DNA from: Egibacteraceae bacterium
GTDB taxonomy: Bacteria; Actinomycetota; Nitriliruptoria; Euzebyales; Egibacteraceae
Direction of reading: 5' to 3'
DNA: 60,112 nucleotides
Assembly: GCA_040905805.1 (NCBI GenBank)
Contig: JBBDQS010000001.1
Coordinates: forward strand, 5,779 to 65,890
Shown: piece by piece, positions 51,864-60,112 of the stretch
How the letters are laid out: every line of letters begins with the position of its first letter
Position numbering within the stretch: position 1 is the first letter of the stretch
Made by a program: the position numbers and the translations under genes
Notes under the pieces: generated by a model
Database searches by the model: none
What the model was told of the DNA's origin: nothing
The model's input: the letters and a program-made list of their open reading frames with translations, nothing else

Positions 51864-53090
51864 CTACTCGATGAGCTCGAAGATCTTGAACATCGGCATG
51901 TACAGGGCGATGACCATGCCGCCGACGACCCCGCCGAGCACGCCGATCATGAGCGGCTCGAGCATGGCCGTCAGGGACTCGGTCATGGCCTCGACCTCCT
52001 GGTCGTAGAAGTCGGCGATCTTGCCGAGCATGGTGTCCATGGCGCCGGTGTCCTCCCCGACCGAGATCATCTGCACGACCATCGGGGGGAAGACCGCGTG
52101 CCGGCCCAGTGGGCCGGCGACGCTCTCGCCCTCCTTGACCGACATCTTGACGTCGTTGGCCGCGTCGCCGATGACCCCGTTGTTCACGGTCTCCGCGGTG
52201 ATCTCCAGGGCGGTCAGGATGGGCACGCCCGCGGCCAGCAGGATGCCGAAGTTGCGGGCGAACCGGGTCAGCGCCAGCTTGTGGAACAGCGTCCCGAAGA
52301 CCGGCAGCTTGAGCTTCAGGCGGTCGAGACCATGGCGCACCCTCGGCTGCTTGCGCGCGTACACAAAGGCCTTCCACGCCGCGGGCGGCACGAACATGAT
52401 GATGTACCAGTAGCTCGTCAGGATCTCCGAGGCGCCCATCAGGACCGTGGTCGGCAGCGGCAGCGTCCCACCGAGGGAGTCGAACATCTCCACGAACGTC
52501 GGCACGATGAAGACCAGCATGATGCCGACCAGCACCACCGCCATGAGCAGCACGACGACCGGGTAGGTGAGCGCCGACTTGATCTTGCGTCGCAGCGCCA
52601 GGTCCTTCTCCAAGGTCTCGGCGACGCGCAGCAGCACCTCGTCCAGCATGCCCGCGGTCTCGCCGGCCCTGACCATGGCGACGTAGAGCTTCGGGAACTC
52701 CTCGTGGTCGGCGACGGCCTCCGACAGCGACCGACCGGTCTCGATGTCGTTGCGGACCTCGCCGATGATCTCGGCCAGCTTGGGGTTCTCCGACTGCTCC
52801 GCCAGGATGTTCAACGCCCGGATGAGCGTCAGCCCGGAGCTGATCATGGTGGCGAACTGGCGGGAGAAGATCGACAGGTCCTTCAACCCGACCTTGGGGC
52901 CGAACCCGGGGATCGTGATCGCGGTGTTCAGGCCAGCGCCCGCATTGGTGGCCGTGACCGACACCGGGACGTAGCCCATCTCGCGCAGCTTGGCGACCAC
53001 GACCTGCTGGTCGGGGCCGTCGAGGGTGCCGTTGTGGGTCTTGCCCGCCCGGTCGCGAACGGTGTACTTGAACTCCGTGGTCGTGGGCAT
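51864..53090 (-). CDS. pilC: Type IV pilus inner-membrane platform protein PilC
   Basis: Polytopic platform on which the motor ATPases act. The 408 residues contain an N-terminal cytoplasmic region (FKYTVRDRAGKTHNGTLDG), then two repeated T2SF domains: FSRQFATMISSGLTLIRAL near residue 95 and FARNFGILLAAGVPILTALE near 295, with hydrophobic helices after each. It lies 3 bases after pilT. Confidence 0.95.
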   Translation of the reverse strand: MPTTTEFKYTVRDRAGKTHNGTLDGPDQQVVVAKLREMGYVPVSVTATNAGAGLNTAITIPGFGPKVGLKDLSIFSRQFATMISSGLTLIRALNILAEQSENPKLAEIIGEVRNDIETGRSLSEAVADHEEFPKLYVAMVRAGETAGMLDEVLLRVAETLEKDLALRRKIKSALTYPVVVLLMAVVLVGIMLVFIVPTFVEMFDSLGGTLPLPTTVLMGASEILTSYWYIIMFVPPAAWKAFVYARKQPRVRHGLDRLKLKLPVFGTLFHKLALTRFARNFGILLAAGVPILTALEITAETVNNGVIGDAANDVKMSVKEGESVAGPLGRHAVFPPMVVQMISVGEDTGAMDTMLGKIADFYDQEVEAMTESLTAMLEPLMIGVLGGVVGGMVIALYMPMFKIFELIE

Positions 53091-53093
53091 GGC

Positions 53094-54662
53094 TCAGGCC
53101 TTGCCGCAGAGGCGGTTGAAGTCCGGGACGTTGTTGCACTTCTCCAGTGCGGCGCTGTGGGTCACCGTGCCGGCGATCACCAGGTTGGCCAGCGACTGGT
53201 CCATGGTGATCATCCCGTGGGCCTTTCCCGCCTGGATCGACGAGTACATCTGGTGGGTCTTGCCCTCGCGGATGAGGTTGCGGATCGCCGGGGTCGCGAC
53301 CATCACCTCGCAGGCGGCCACGCGTCCCTCGCCGTCGGCGGTCTTGACCAGCTGCTGGCACATCACCCCCTGCAGCGCCCCGCCGAGCATGACGCGGATC
53401 TGCTCCTGCTGCTCGGGAGGAAAGACGTCGATCACGCGGTCCACCGTCTGTGGCGCGTCCTGGGTGTGCAGCGTGCCGAACACCAGGTGCCCGGTCTCCG
53501 CGGCGGTCAGCGCCACCTGGATCGTCTCCAGGTCACGCATCTCGCCGACGAGGATGACGTCGGGGTCCTGGCGCAGGACATGCTTGAGCGCCTGCGCGAA
53601 GCTCAGCGTGTCGGTGCCGAGCTCACGCTGGTTGACCACCGAGCGCTTGTGGGCGTGCAGGAACTCGATCGGGTCCTCGATGGTCATGATGTGGCTGGCC
53701 CGCTCACGGTTGATCACGTCGATCAGTGCTGCCAGGGTCGTGGACTTGCCGGAGCCCGTTGGGCCGGTGACCAGCACGAACCCGCGCGGCAGGTGCGCGA
53801 AGTTCACCACCTGCGCGGGGATGCCCAGCTCCTCGATCGACAGGATGTCGAAGGGGATGACGCGCATCACCGCGCCGATGGAGTCGCGCTGCTGGAAGAC
53901 GTTCACGCGGAAGCGGGCGACCTTCGGCACCGCGTAGGAGATGTCGAGCTCCAGGTCGTTCTCGAAGCGCTCACGCTGCTTCTGGGTGAGGATGCCGTAG
54001 AGCATCTTCTGCAGCTCGTCGGGCGTCATCACCGGGTAGCCATCCAGGGGCTGCAGCTCGCCTTTCACCCGGATGGTGGGGGCCACGCCGGCCGTGAGGT
54101 GCAGGTCGGACCCGCCGTGCTCCAGCAGTCCGGCGAGCACCGCGTCGAGGTCGACGGCCTGCTCCTGTTCGAAGGCGAGCAGCTCCGGCTTGCCTCCCGG
54201 CGGGGCGGCTGGGGCCGCCTGCGCGGGCTGAGCGGTGTCGGCGAGCCGGTCGATTGCGGCCTGCAGGTCGGCGCGCACGGCCAGGGCCAGGACCGCGGGC
54301 AGGCCGGTCATGGCCGTCACCCGCTCCAGCGCGGCGGTGTTGTTGGGGTCCGCGACAGCCACGAGGACGTCGCCGCCCTGCCCGAAGGCCACCGGCAAGG
54401 CGAACAGCTCGGCGGCGACGGTCTTTGGCACCAGTGCCGCGGCCTCCGGATCGACGGCACCAACGGTCGTGTCGGCGAACGGGACCCCGAGCTGCTGGGC
54501 GACCATCGTCATCACCTGCGCCTCGGTCACCGCACCCATCGCCACCAGATGCTTGGCCAGCGGTGGCCCGTCCGCAGCCCCGCTCTGGCCGCGCGCGGTC
54601 TCGAGCGTGGCGGCGTCGATCAGGCCTTGGGTCAGCAGCGACTCACCGATTGCAATGGTCAT
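53094..54662 (-). CDS. pilT: PilT-type retraction ATPase with an N-terminal MshEN-like extension
   Basis: Hexameric ATPase for pilus retraction. The last ~350 residues are PilT: LEHGGSDLHLTAGVAPTIRV, Walker A TGPTGSGKSTTL near residue 302, Asp box MTIEDPIEFLHAHKRS, Walker B PDVILVGEMRDLETI and the His box TGHLVFGTLHTQDA. The first ~150 residues, GQSGAADGPPLAKHLVAMGA then VTEAQVMTMVAQQLGVPFAD, resemble the GspE-N/MshEN domain of PilB, which ordinary PilT lacks. Length is 522 against ~350 for typical PilT. Confidence 0.92.
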   Translation of the reverse strand: MTIAIGESLLTQGLIDAATLETARGQSGAADGPPLAKHLVAMGAVTEAQVMTMVAQQLGVPFADTTVGAVDPEAAALVPKTVAAELFALPVAFGQGGDVLVAVADPNNTAALERVTAMTGLPAVLALAVRADLQAAIDRLADTAQPAQAAPAAPPGGKPELLAFEQEQAVDLDAVLAGLLEHGGSDLHLTAGVAPTIRVKGELQPLDGYPVMTPDELQKMLYGILTQKQRERFENDLELDISYAVPKVARFRVNVFQQRDSIGAVMRVIPFDILSIEELGIPAQVVNFAHLPRGFVLVTGPTGSGKSTTLAALIDVINRERASHIMTIEDPIEFLHAHKRSVVNQRELGTDTLSFAQALKHVLRQDPDVILVGEMRDLETIQVALTAAETGHLVFGTLHTQDAPQTVDRVIDVFPPEQQEQIRVMLGGALQGVMCQQLVKTADGEGRVAACEVMVATPAIRNLIREGKTHQMYSSIQAGKAHGMITMDQSLANLVIAGTVTHSAALEKCNNVPDFNRLCGKA

Positions 54663-54701
54663 GGCGGTAGGCTTCGACGCGTCAGCGTCGCGACTTGAGC
54701 G

Positions 54702-56381
54702 CTACACCACGACCCGGGCGATCTCCTCCAGGGTGGTGAGCCCCATCGCCACCTTGGCCAGCCCGTCCTGGCGAAGCGTGCGCATCCCCTGGGCGACGGC
54801 GAACTTGGTGATCTCATCGGTGGAGGCGCGCTCGACGATGAGCCGCTCGATCTCCTCGGAGACGAGCATGACCTCGTGCACCGCCAGCCGACCGCGGTAG
54901 CCGGTCGCCGCGCAGTGCGTGCAGCCCACCGCCCGGTACAGGGTCGGCATGCTCTCGGCGTCCTCACGCGTGAAACCGGCGACGTTCAGCTCCGTCTGGG
55001 TCGGCTCGTAGGGCTCCTTACACCGAGTGCACAGCTGGCGGGCCAGGCGCTGGGCGAGCACGCAGTCCACCGCGGAGGCCACCAGGAACGGGTCGACCTG
55101 CATCTCGGTCAGCCGCGTGACGGCCGACGGAGCGTCGTTGGTGTGCAGTGTCGCCAGTACCAGATGGCCGGTCAGCGCCGCCTCCATGCCGATCTGGGCG
55201 GTCTCGTGGTCGCGCATCTCCCCGACCAGGACCACATCGGGGTCCTGGCGCAGGATCGAGCGCAACGCCGAGGGGAAGGTCAGGCCGGCCTTGGGGTGGA
55301 TCTGGACCTGGCTGATGCCCGGGATGCGGTACTCGACGGGGTCCTCGACCGTCACGCAGTTGACCCCGGGGCTGCTGATGATGTTCAACGTGGCGTACAG
55401 GGTCGTGGACTTGCCCGACCCCGTGGGGCCGGTCACCAGGATCATGCCGTAGGGCTTGGTGAAGCTGCGCTTGTAGCGCTCGTAGTTGTCCGCCAGGAAC
55501 CCGAGGTCTGGCAGCTCCATCAGGACCGAGGACTTGTCGAGGATGCGCATCACGACCTTCTCGCCCGCCACGGTCGGCAGCGTCGAGACGCGCAGGTCGA
55601 TGCTCTTGCCCGCCGCCGTGACGCTGATCCGCCCGTCCTGGGGGATGCGGCGCTCCGCGATGTCGAGCTCGGCCATGATCTTCAGCCGACTGACCACCCC
55701 GGCGTGGATGCGCTTGCTCTGCGTCGTCACCTCGTGCAGCACGCCATCAACGCGGTAGCGCACCCGCAGCTCGCGCTCCTGCGGCTCGATGTGGATGTCC
55801 GACGCCCGGTCCTGCACCGCCTGGGTGATGAGTGCGTTGACGAACTTCACGATCGGGGCGTCGTCGAAGACCTCGGTCAGGCCGTCGAGGTCGTCCATGC
55901 CCTCGTCGCCGTCGAGGGACTCGGCAACGTCGAGCACCGACTCCCCGGAGCGGGTGTAGCTGTCGATGGCCGCGGTGATGTCGGTCCTGGTCGACACGAC
56001 CGGGCGCACGTCGCGGTCGGTGGAGGTGCGGATGTCGTCCAGCGCCAACACGTTGGTGGGATCGCTCATGGCGACGATCAGGCGGCCGTCCTCGTCGTAG
56101 CCGACCGGCAGGACCCCGTAGCGACGGCACAACGCGGCGGGGAGGCTCGCGGCGGCCAGGGTGTCGACCTGGCGGTCGGTCAGCTCGACGAACTCCAGGC
56201 CGAGCTGCATGGCGACGGCCCTCGCCAGGTCCGTCTCCGTGCACAGCTCCAGCTCGACCAGCACCTGCCCCAGGGGCGCGCCGGTGCGGGACTGCTCGAC
56301 GCGAGCGCGCTCGAGGTCGACCGCCGACACCAGGCCCTCGTCCAGCAGCACGGCGGTGAGCTGACGCTGACCGCGCGGCAT
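54702..56381 (-). CDS. pilB: PilB-type extension ATPase with MshEN domain
   Basis: Powers pilus extension. The N-terminal domain reads LTAVLLDEGLVSAVDLERAR then LGQVLVELELCTETDLARAV, the doubled pattern of MshEN, a c-di-GMP-binding domain. The core has Walker A TGPTGSGKSTTLYATL near residue 320, Asp box VEDPVEYRIPGISQVQ, Walker B DVVLVGEMRDHETA and the zinc tetracysteine pairs CTRC and CTHC near residues 460-490. Length is 559. With the pilA riboswitch it gives two c-di-GMP inputs to the same pilus. Confidence 0.94.
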   Translation of the reverse strand: MPRGQRQLTAVLLDEGLVSAVDLERARVEQSRTGAPLGQVLVELELCTETDLARAVAMQLGLEFVELTDRQVDTLAAASLPAALCRRYGVLPVGYDEDGRLIVAMSDPTNVLALDDIRTSTDRDVRPVVSTRTDITAAIDSYTRSGESVLDVAESLDGDEGMDDLDGLTEVFDDAPIVKFVNALITQAVQDRASDIHIEPQERELRVRYRVDGVLHEVTTQSKRIHAGVVSRLKIMAELDIAERRIPQDGRISVTAAGKSIDLRVSTLPTVAGEKVVMRILDKSSVLMELPDLGFLADNYERYKRSFTKPYGMILVTGPTGSGKSTTLYATLNIISSPGVNCVTVEDPVEYRIPGISQVQIHPKAGLTFPSALRSILRQDPDVVLVGEMRDHETAQIGMEAALTGHLVLATLHTNDAPSAVTRLTEMQVDPFLVASAVDCVLAQRLARQLCTRCKEPYEPTQTELNVAGFTREDAESMPTLYRAVGCTHCAATGYRGRLAVHEVMLVSEEIERLIVERASTDEITKFAVAQGMRTLRQDGLAKVAMGLTTLEEIARVVV

Positions 56382-56384
56382 CGG

Positions 56385-57689
56385 TTACTCCTCCCGCCAG
56401 CTATGGACGTGGTAGTCGCCGGTGCGCAACCCGCTGGCCATGTCCTCATCGTAGTGGAACTGCCAACCACCCTGGTTCAACACGGTCTTGCAGACGAGCG
56501 ACCCGTAGATCTCCACCTGCGCGTTGGACTGCTGGTTTCCGCACGAGGCGTTGGGCGCATAGACGGCGGCGCCGAGCTTGGCGTGCTGGCGGACCTGCAC
56601 CGCGGCCAGCACGTTGTTGCCCTGCGCCGGCTGGTCATCGGCCAGGGTGAAGATCTGCAGGCGCCGGGCCGCCGGCATGTTGGGATCCGCCGGGAAGCCG
56701 CTACTGCAGCCGGTGCAGTTCACCTCGACATGCCCGTCGATCTTGATGCGGTCACGCACCACGATGACCAGCCCGTCGTCGGCGGTGACGCTGCTGGGCA
56801 ACTCGGTCTTGACGTCGAACAGCAGCTCCGAGAAGCAGTAGTAGTCACCGCCGACGCGCAAGTCCGACTCCGGGTCGCTGGGGGCCAAGGTTGCGGCGGC
56901 GGGGTCGCCGGTGCCGGTGACGTTGTCCGACGCCGTCCAGCTGGGAAAGCTGCTGCACCCGTCGAGGAGGTCCTGCACCAGCGGCACGCCCACGCCGATG
57001 TCGAGCGGCTCATCGACGTTGTAGCGGTGCTGGGGATCGTTGTTCTCGTCGCAGTACACCGAAGCCGACGGACCGCACCGCTCCGGGCCGTTGTTGTCCG
57101 GGTTGGCCCAGTCGTGCACGTGCACCCGGTCGGCGTAGTTGGCGCCCGAGCCCGACGAGCCCATGTCGATGTTACCGTTGGAGGCCACGATCCCGAAGCA
57201 CTGCGGCGACGGGCCCGGGCAGCGCTGCTGCGTCGCGCTGCTGTAGGAGTCGGCACTGTTGCCGCCCTGGAAGTTCACGCCCAGGTGGGTCGCCAGCGAG
57301 GTGTCGAAGATCGGTCGGTCGGCGAGCTCGGCGACGACCGTCCGGCTGGCGTCGTTGGGGCCAGTGCCGGTGGACGTCACGACCCACGGGCCGGTCTCGT
57401 CCGCGCGGGTGGCCGACCAGGTGTAGTCGTAGCCGTTGGCGGTGCCGCTGCCCGTCGCGCTGTCGCCGACGATCAAATTGCTGTTCAGTTCAAACGCGGC
57501 CTCCTCGACCCCCGCCTCGGCAGCGTGCACGACCGTGGTGAACGCACCATCGCGCTGCACGGAGCGCTGCTCCGCGGTCGTGCGCGCGTAGAGCATGCTC
57601 GTCAGGCCGGCCATGATGATGACCACCAGCAGAGCCAGCGGCACCGAACCGCGCTCGCCGCCGAGGATGGTGCGCACGGCCGTGCTCAT
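56385..57689 (-). CDS. PilX-like pilus-associated protein, cysteine-rich
   Basis: Function not certain. The N-terminus GERGSVPLALLVVIIMAGLT then YARTTAEQRSVQRDGAFTTV has one membrane helix followed by an amphipathic helix, like PilX-type minor pilins that lack the FTLIE leader. The 434-residue exterior has about a dozen cysteines (RCPGPSPQC, NCTGCSS, SCGNQQ and others) and many Gly/Ser/Asn turns. A beta-solenoid-like region near the end (IKIDGHVEVN, AKLGAAVYAP, AQVEIYGSLV) is possible. It sits between the other minor pilins and pilB, so a tip or adhesin role is plausible. Confidence 0.75.
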   Translation of the reverse strand: MSTAVRTILGGERGSVPLALLVVIIMAGLTSMLYARTTAEQRSVQRDGAFTTVVHAAEAGVEEAAFELNSNLIVGDSATGSGTANGYDYTWSATRADETGPWVVTSTGTGPNDASRTVVAELADRPIFDTSLATHLGVNFQGGNSADSYSSATQQRCPGPSPQCFGIVASNGNIDMGSSGSGANYADRVHVHDWANPDNNGPERCGPSASVYCDENNDPQHRYNVDEPLDIGVGVPLVQDLLDGCSSFPSWTASDNVTGTGDPAAATLAPSDPESDLRVGGDYYCFSELLFDVKTELPSSVTADDGLVIVVRDRIKIDGHVEVNCTGCSSGFPADPNMPAARRLQIFTLADDQPAQGNNVLAAVQVRQHAKLGAAVYAPNASCGNQQSNAQVEIYGSLVCKTVLNQGGWQFHYDEDMASGLRTGDYHVHSWREE

Positions 57690-57704
57690 CGCTGTCTCCT
57701 TGGC

Positions 57705-58352
57705 TCAGGCATTACGCAGCGTCACCCGGGTGGCCACCTCGATCGGGGACCGCCCACCCTCCAGGGCGTGACGCACGGTCAGGTGCACCTCGGCGACCTG
57801 GTCCAGCGCGGCCTCGAGCACCGCCGTGGATATGAAGGTGCCGGACCCGTCGGTGCACCCGGTGATGCACGACCCGTCGGCGGCGTAGTAGGCGAACAGG
57901 GGCTGCGTGCCGTCGGTGACGATCTCGGTCAGCAGGGTGCGGGTGACATCGCTGACGGGCGCGTCCGCCGGGTCCGCCCCGGCCGCCCACACGCGTCGTC
58001 GTTCTGTGAGCACCCCATCGGTCACGGTGAAGGTGAGGCGCATCCGCTGGACAGGGTCGCCACGGAAGACGTCGGTCTCCAGGCTGGACGGCGACGCGGC
58101 GCCCAAGGCCGCGCCGGTGATGTCGCGGGAGTCCCCGGCCCGGATCTCGCGGCTGACGCCGGCGACGGCCTGGTGGATGGCGGTCAGCGCCGTGATGCGG
58201 GACTCGGTGTGGCGCGTCACCTCGTGCGCGGACACCACGCCGGTGGCGACGATGGTGCCCACCACCAGCAGCAGCACCGCCGCCACCATCAGCTCGACCA
58301 GGCTCACGCCTGTCTCGTCGTGGCAGCGGGCCCGCAGACCCCCGATCAACAC
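57705..58352 (-). CDS. PilW-like minor pilin
   Basis: The class III leader MLIGGLRARCHDETG is followed by VSLVELMVAAVLLLVVGTIV, so it is a pilin processed by PilD. The GTG at 58352 (GGGAG just ahead) overlaps the previous gene by 7 bases and gives 215 residues; the longer frame upstream is not conserved. Two cysteines in CITGCTDGSG could form a small disulfide loop. The family name rests on the order pilV-pilW-pilX. Confidence 0.83.
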   Translation of the reverse strand: MLIGGLRARCHDETGVSLVELMVAAVLLLVVGTIVATGVVSAHEVTRHTESRITALTAIHQAVAGVSREIRAGDSRDITGAALGAASPSSLETDVFRGDPVQRMRLTFTVTDGVLTERRRVWAAGADPADAPVSDVTRTLLTEIVTDGTQPLFAYYAADGSCITGCTDGSGTFISTAVLEAALDQVAEVHLTVRHALEGGRSPIEVATRVTLRNA

Positions 58353-59494
58353 GTATCTCCCACGAGCTGGACTTCGAGCACGGTGCTGCGGCTGACCGTC
58401 GCACCGTCGGACCCCCGCTGGCCCGCGGTGGTGATGGTGTTCGAGCCGGGGGCGAGGGAGCCGCCGGGAATGGTGGCGGTCAGCAGCGAGCCGCCGGCAG
58501 TGGCCGTGGTCTGCTGGGCGTTCACCGTCCCGCTCTCGTACGTCACGGTGACGGTGTCCTCGTCGACGAGCCCATCGATCTCGGTGTCGATGTCGACCGG
58601 GTCCACCAGGCTGGTGACGCACACCGTCGAGGTCACCGAGACCACCGCCAGCGGCTGCAGGAAGCGCACGAGCGTGCTGCCGATCACCTCCTGCTCGTAG
58701 GGCGAGGCCCGCGTGGCCACGAAGGTGAACAGCACGTCGCCGTTCGGAAAGGTGTGCCCGTCCGCGGCGGTCACCGTCCCCGACCAGTTCAGATGGTCAC
58801 TGCTGACGAGCGACCGCTCGGTCACGTCGGTCACGCCACGCTGCACGTAGCGGGCCGCGACGAAGTCGGCCTCAGCCGACGTCAGCGCCGTGAGGGCGAG
58901 GCTGTCGTTCAGGGTGGTGTCGAGGGTCCCGTCACTGTTGATGTAGACCAGCTCGGGCGCCACCCCCAGCAGGCTCAGGACGAAGTCGCTGCCGGGCGCC
59001 TCGTCGGGGGTGGGGCTGCGCAGCGAGTCGACGCTCACGCTGCGTGCCTGCCCGCGGTCGGACCAGTCCAGGGCCACGCGCAGCTGCTTGTAGTCCTGGG
59101 CGGCCGAGGTCTGAGTGTTGTCGATCCACACGATGGAGCGGCGCACCGTGACCGTCAGGCCGGATGCGTCGAGCGTCTCCTCCGGCAGGGGGGCGCGGGC
59201 ATCCACAGGGCGCTGGCTGGCCAGCAGCACGGTGTCCGGCGGGATGGCCCCGTCGAAGTCGTCGTCGTAGAAGCCCACCTCGTCGAAGGCCAGCACCCGC
59301 AGGTTCTCCAACTCCTCGTTGGCCAGGGCGGTCGCCTTGGTGCGGCTCTCGGCGTTCTGCACCGAGACCAGCGCGGTGGTGAAGAAGCTCGCCGACGCGC
59401 TCATGACCACGCCGAGGATCACGAACGCAACGAGCATCTCCACGAGAGAGATGCCGTCGTCGCCGTCGAGGCGACGGCGCAGGCGGGTGAGCAT
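58346..59494 (-). CDS. PilV-like minor pilin with large extracellular part
   Basis: The leader RLDGDDG precedes ISLVEMLVAFVILGVVMSAS, a class III pilin signal, from the ATG at 59494 (382 residues). The exterior is much larger than in usual minor pilins and ends in an Ig-like segment (VTVTYESGTVNAQQTTATAG then LAPGSNTITTAG). A Cys pair occurs near SVTSTVCVTSL and at the C-terminal residue. The first visible pilin gene of the cluster. Confidence 0.83.
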   Translation of the reverse strand: MLTRLRRRLDGDDGISLVEMLVAFVILGVVMSASASFFTTALVSVQNAESRTKATALANEELENLRVLAFDEVGFYDDDFDGAIPPDTVLLASQRPVDARAPLPEETLDASGLTVTVRRSIVWIDNTQTSAAQDYKQLRVALDWSDRGQARSVSVDSLRSPTPDEAPGSDFVLSLLGVAPELVYINSDGTLDTTLNDSLALTALTSAEADFVAARYVQRGVTDVTERSLVSSDHLNWSGTVTAADGHTFPNGDVLFTFVATRASPYEQEVIGSTLVRFLQPLAVVSVTSTVCVTSLVDPVDIDTEIDGLVDEDTVTVTYESGTVNAQQTTATAGGSLLTATIPGGSLAPGSNTITTAGQRGSDGATVSRSTVLEVQLVGDTC

Positions 59495-59648
59495 CGGGGC
59501 ACGCTTCCGGTCGAGGATGGATTCCGTCCTTCTCCGGTGTCGACAAGTAGAGTCCGAACCTTGAGCGGCACACCCAGCGGCGTGGCGTTCACCACCCGTG
59601 GGTTCGGGGGCCGGCCCCACGCAAGCGGCACGCGCCGCCCGCCCAGCC

Positions 59649-60112
59649 TCAGGGCGTGCCGGCCTCGTCGCGCCAGATGCGCAGCGGGCGGTTCATCGCA
59701 TCCAGCGTCGCGCGCACGGCAGCGACCCGCGGGTCCCCCAGGGCCAGCGCGGACCCGAGGAAGGTCTGCCGCCCACGGGGCCCGGTGCAGTGCACGCCAC
59801 CGATGACGTAGCGGGGCCGCGTGCCGTCGGGGTGGTCGACGACATCGAGCCAGCCGAGCTCGGCACGCATCCCGGTCTGGAGCAGCACCTTCATCGCCTC
59901 CAGCGTCGCCATGGCGGCGGTGCGCGGGCTCTCGACGCTGGTGACGGGACCGGCAGCGCGGCCGACGAGGCGTCGGTCATCCATCGTCAGCGTGACCTCG
60001 ATGATCGGTTCCTCCTGGCTGCCGACCTCCAGGCGGGCGAACGTCGGCAGGCCCGGTCGGTCGGGGAACGGCCCGGCGACGGCATCGTCGGCGGGGCCGC
60101 GTCGAGCCGGCA
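59649..60112 (-). CDS. Uncharacterised protein, 5' end outside the window
   Basis: About 153 residues of its C-terminal part are visible and the frame stays open to the window edge. From VGSQEEPIIEVTLTMDDRRL the sequence alternates beta strands and helices: VGRAAGPVTSVESPRTAAMA, YVIGGVHCTGPRG, RAVRATLDAMNRPL-like. I do not recognise the family. An internal ATG at 59984 could be taken as the start but conserved-looking sequence continues upstream. It lies 154 bases before the first minor pilin gene, on the same strand. Confidence 0.6.
   Translation of the reverse strand, partial: PARRGPADDAVAGPFPDRPGLPTFARLEVGSQEEPIIEVTLTMDDRRLVGRAAGPVTSVESPRTAAMATLEAMKVLLQTGMRAELGWLDVVDHPDGTRPRYVIGGVHCTGPRGRQTFLGSALALGDPRVAAVRATLDAMNRPLRIWRDEAGTP

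Noticed and set aside
54876-58700. Very long open frame on the plus strand (over 1200 codons), and similar ones opposite carB and metK
   Set aside because: They lie antisense to clear pil, car and met genes. High GC at third positions leaves the opposite frames open; their translations are Arg/Gly/Pro/His-rich with no recognisable domains.

Overview
The window is GC-rich bacterial chromosome. Every gene I can support lies on the minus strand, so transcription runs from high to low coordinates across all 60 kb. An actinobacterial integration host factor (mIHF), an actinobacterial-type PriA without a Walker A loop, a DUF1844 gene beside rpmI-rplT, and many four-base ATGA/GTGA overlaps point to an actinobacterium. 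A deep-branching relative of Nitriliruptoria/Euzebya is my guess, not something the sequence proves. Position 1 looks like a contig edge: the first ~40 bases are G and C homopolymers that corrupt the 3' end of argH.

In the direction of transcription, the right end (60.1-48.0 kb) is a type IV pilus locus: the tail of an unknown protein, three minor-pilin-like genes, pilB, pilT, pilC, then a class I cyclic-di-GMP riboswitch in front of the major pilin pilA, then pilM, pilN, pilO and a PilP-like gene. The prepilin peptidase is separate, at 15.4-16.2 kb. Next comes a short accessory stretch (48.0-45.4 kb): a secreted FG-GAP-repeat protein and a small excisionase-like helix-turn-helix protein, lying between the intact aroC and an internally deleted aroC copy. 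The shikimate genes aroC, aroK, aroB and aroQ follow, then an M24 peptidase, efp and nusB (45.4-39.7 kb).

An AbiEi/DUF559-like gene bracketed by two related palindromes sits at 38.6-39.7 kb. Below it is a complete pyrimidine operon, pyrR-pyrB-pyrC-carA-carB-pyrK-pyrD-pyrF (38.5-28.6 kb). Its leader carries a PyrR-binding loop and a hairpin that covers the pyrR ribosome binding site. Housekeeping genes follow: mihF, gmk, rpoZ, coaBC, metK, priA, def, fmt, rsmB (28.5-19.8 kb). The riboflavin genes ribD, ribE, ribBA, ribH come next, then pilD and the DUF1844 gene (19.6-14.9 kb).

The left end (14.7-0 kb) has rpmI-rplT without the usual infC, an rRNA methyltransferase, an orphan soluble histidine kinase, pheS-pheT, and the arginine operon argC-J-B-D-F-R-G-H behind a promoter that overlaps an ARG box.

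Most of the window is therefore core metabolism in tightly coupled operons with recognisable feedback: ArgR on arg, PyrR on pyr, c-di-GMP on pilA. The unusual material is the aroC-flanked cassette, the palindrome-flanked AbiEi-like gene, several tandem or inverted repeats between genes, the missing infC, and two genes (ribE, gmk) whose conserved N-termini appear to require CTG start codons. No tRNA, rRNA, CRISPR array or transposase was seen.
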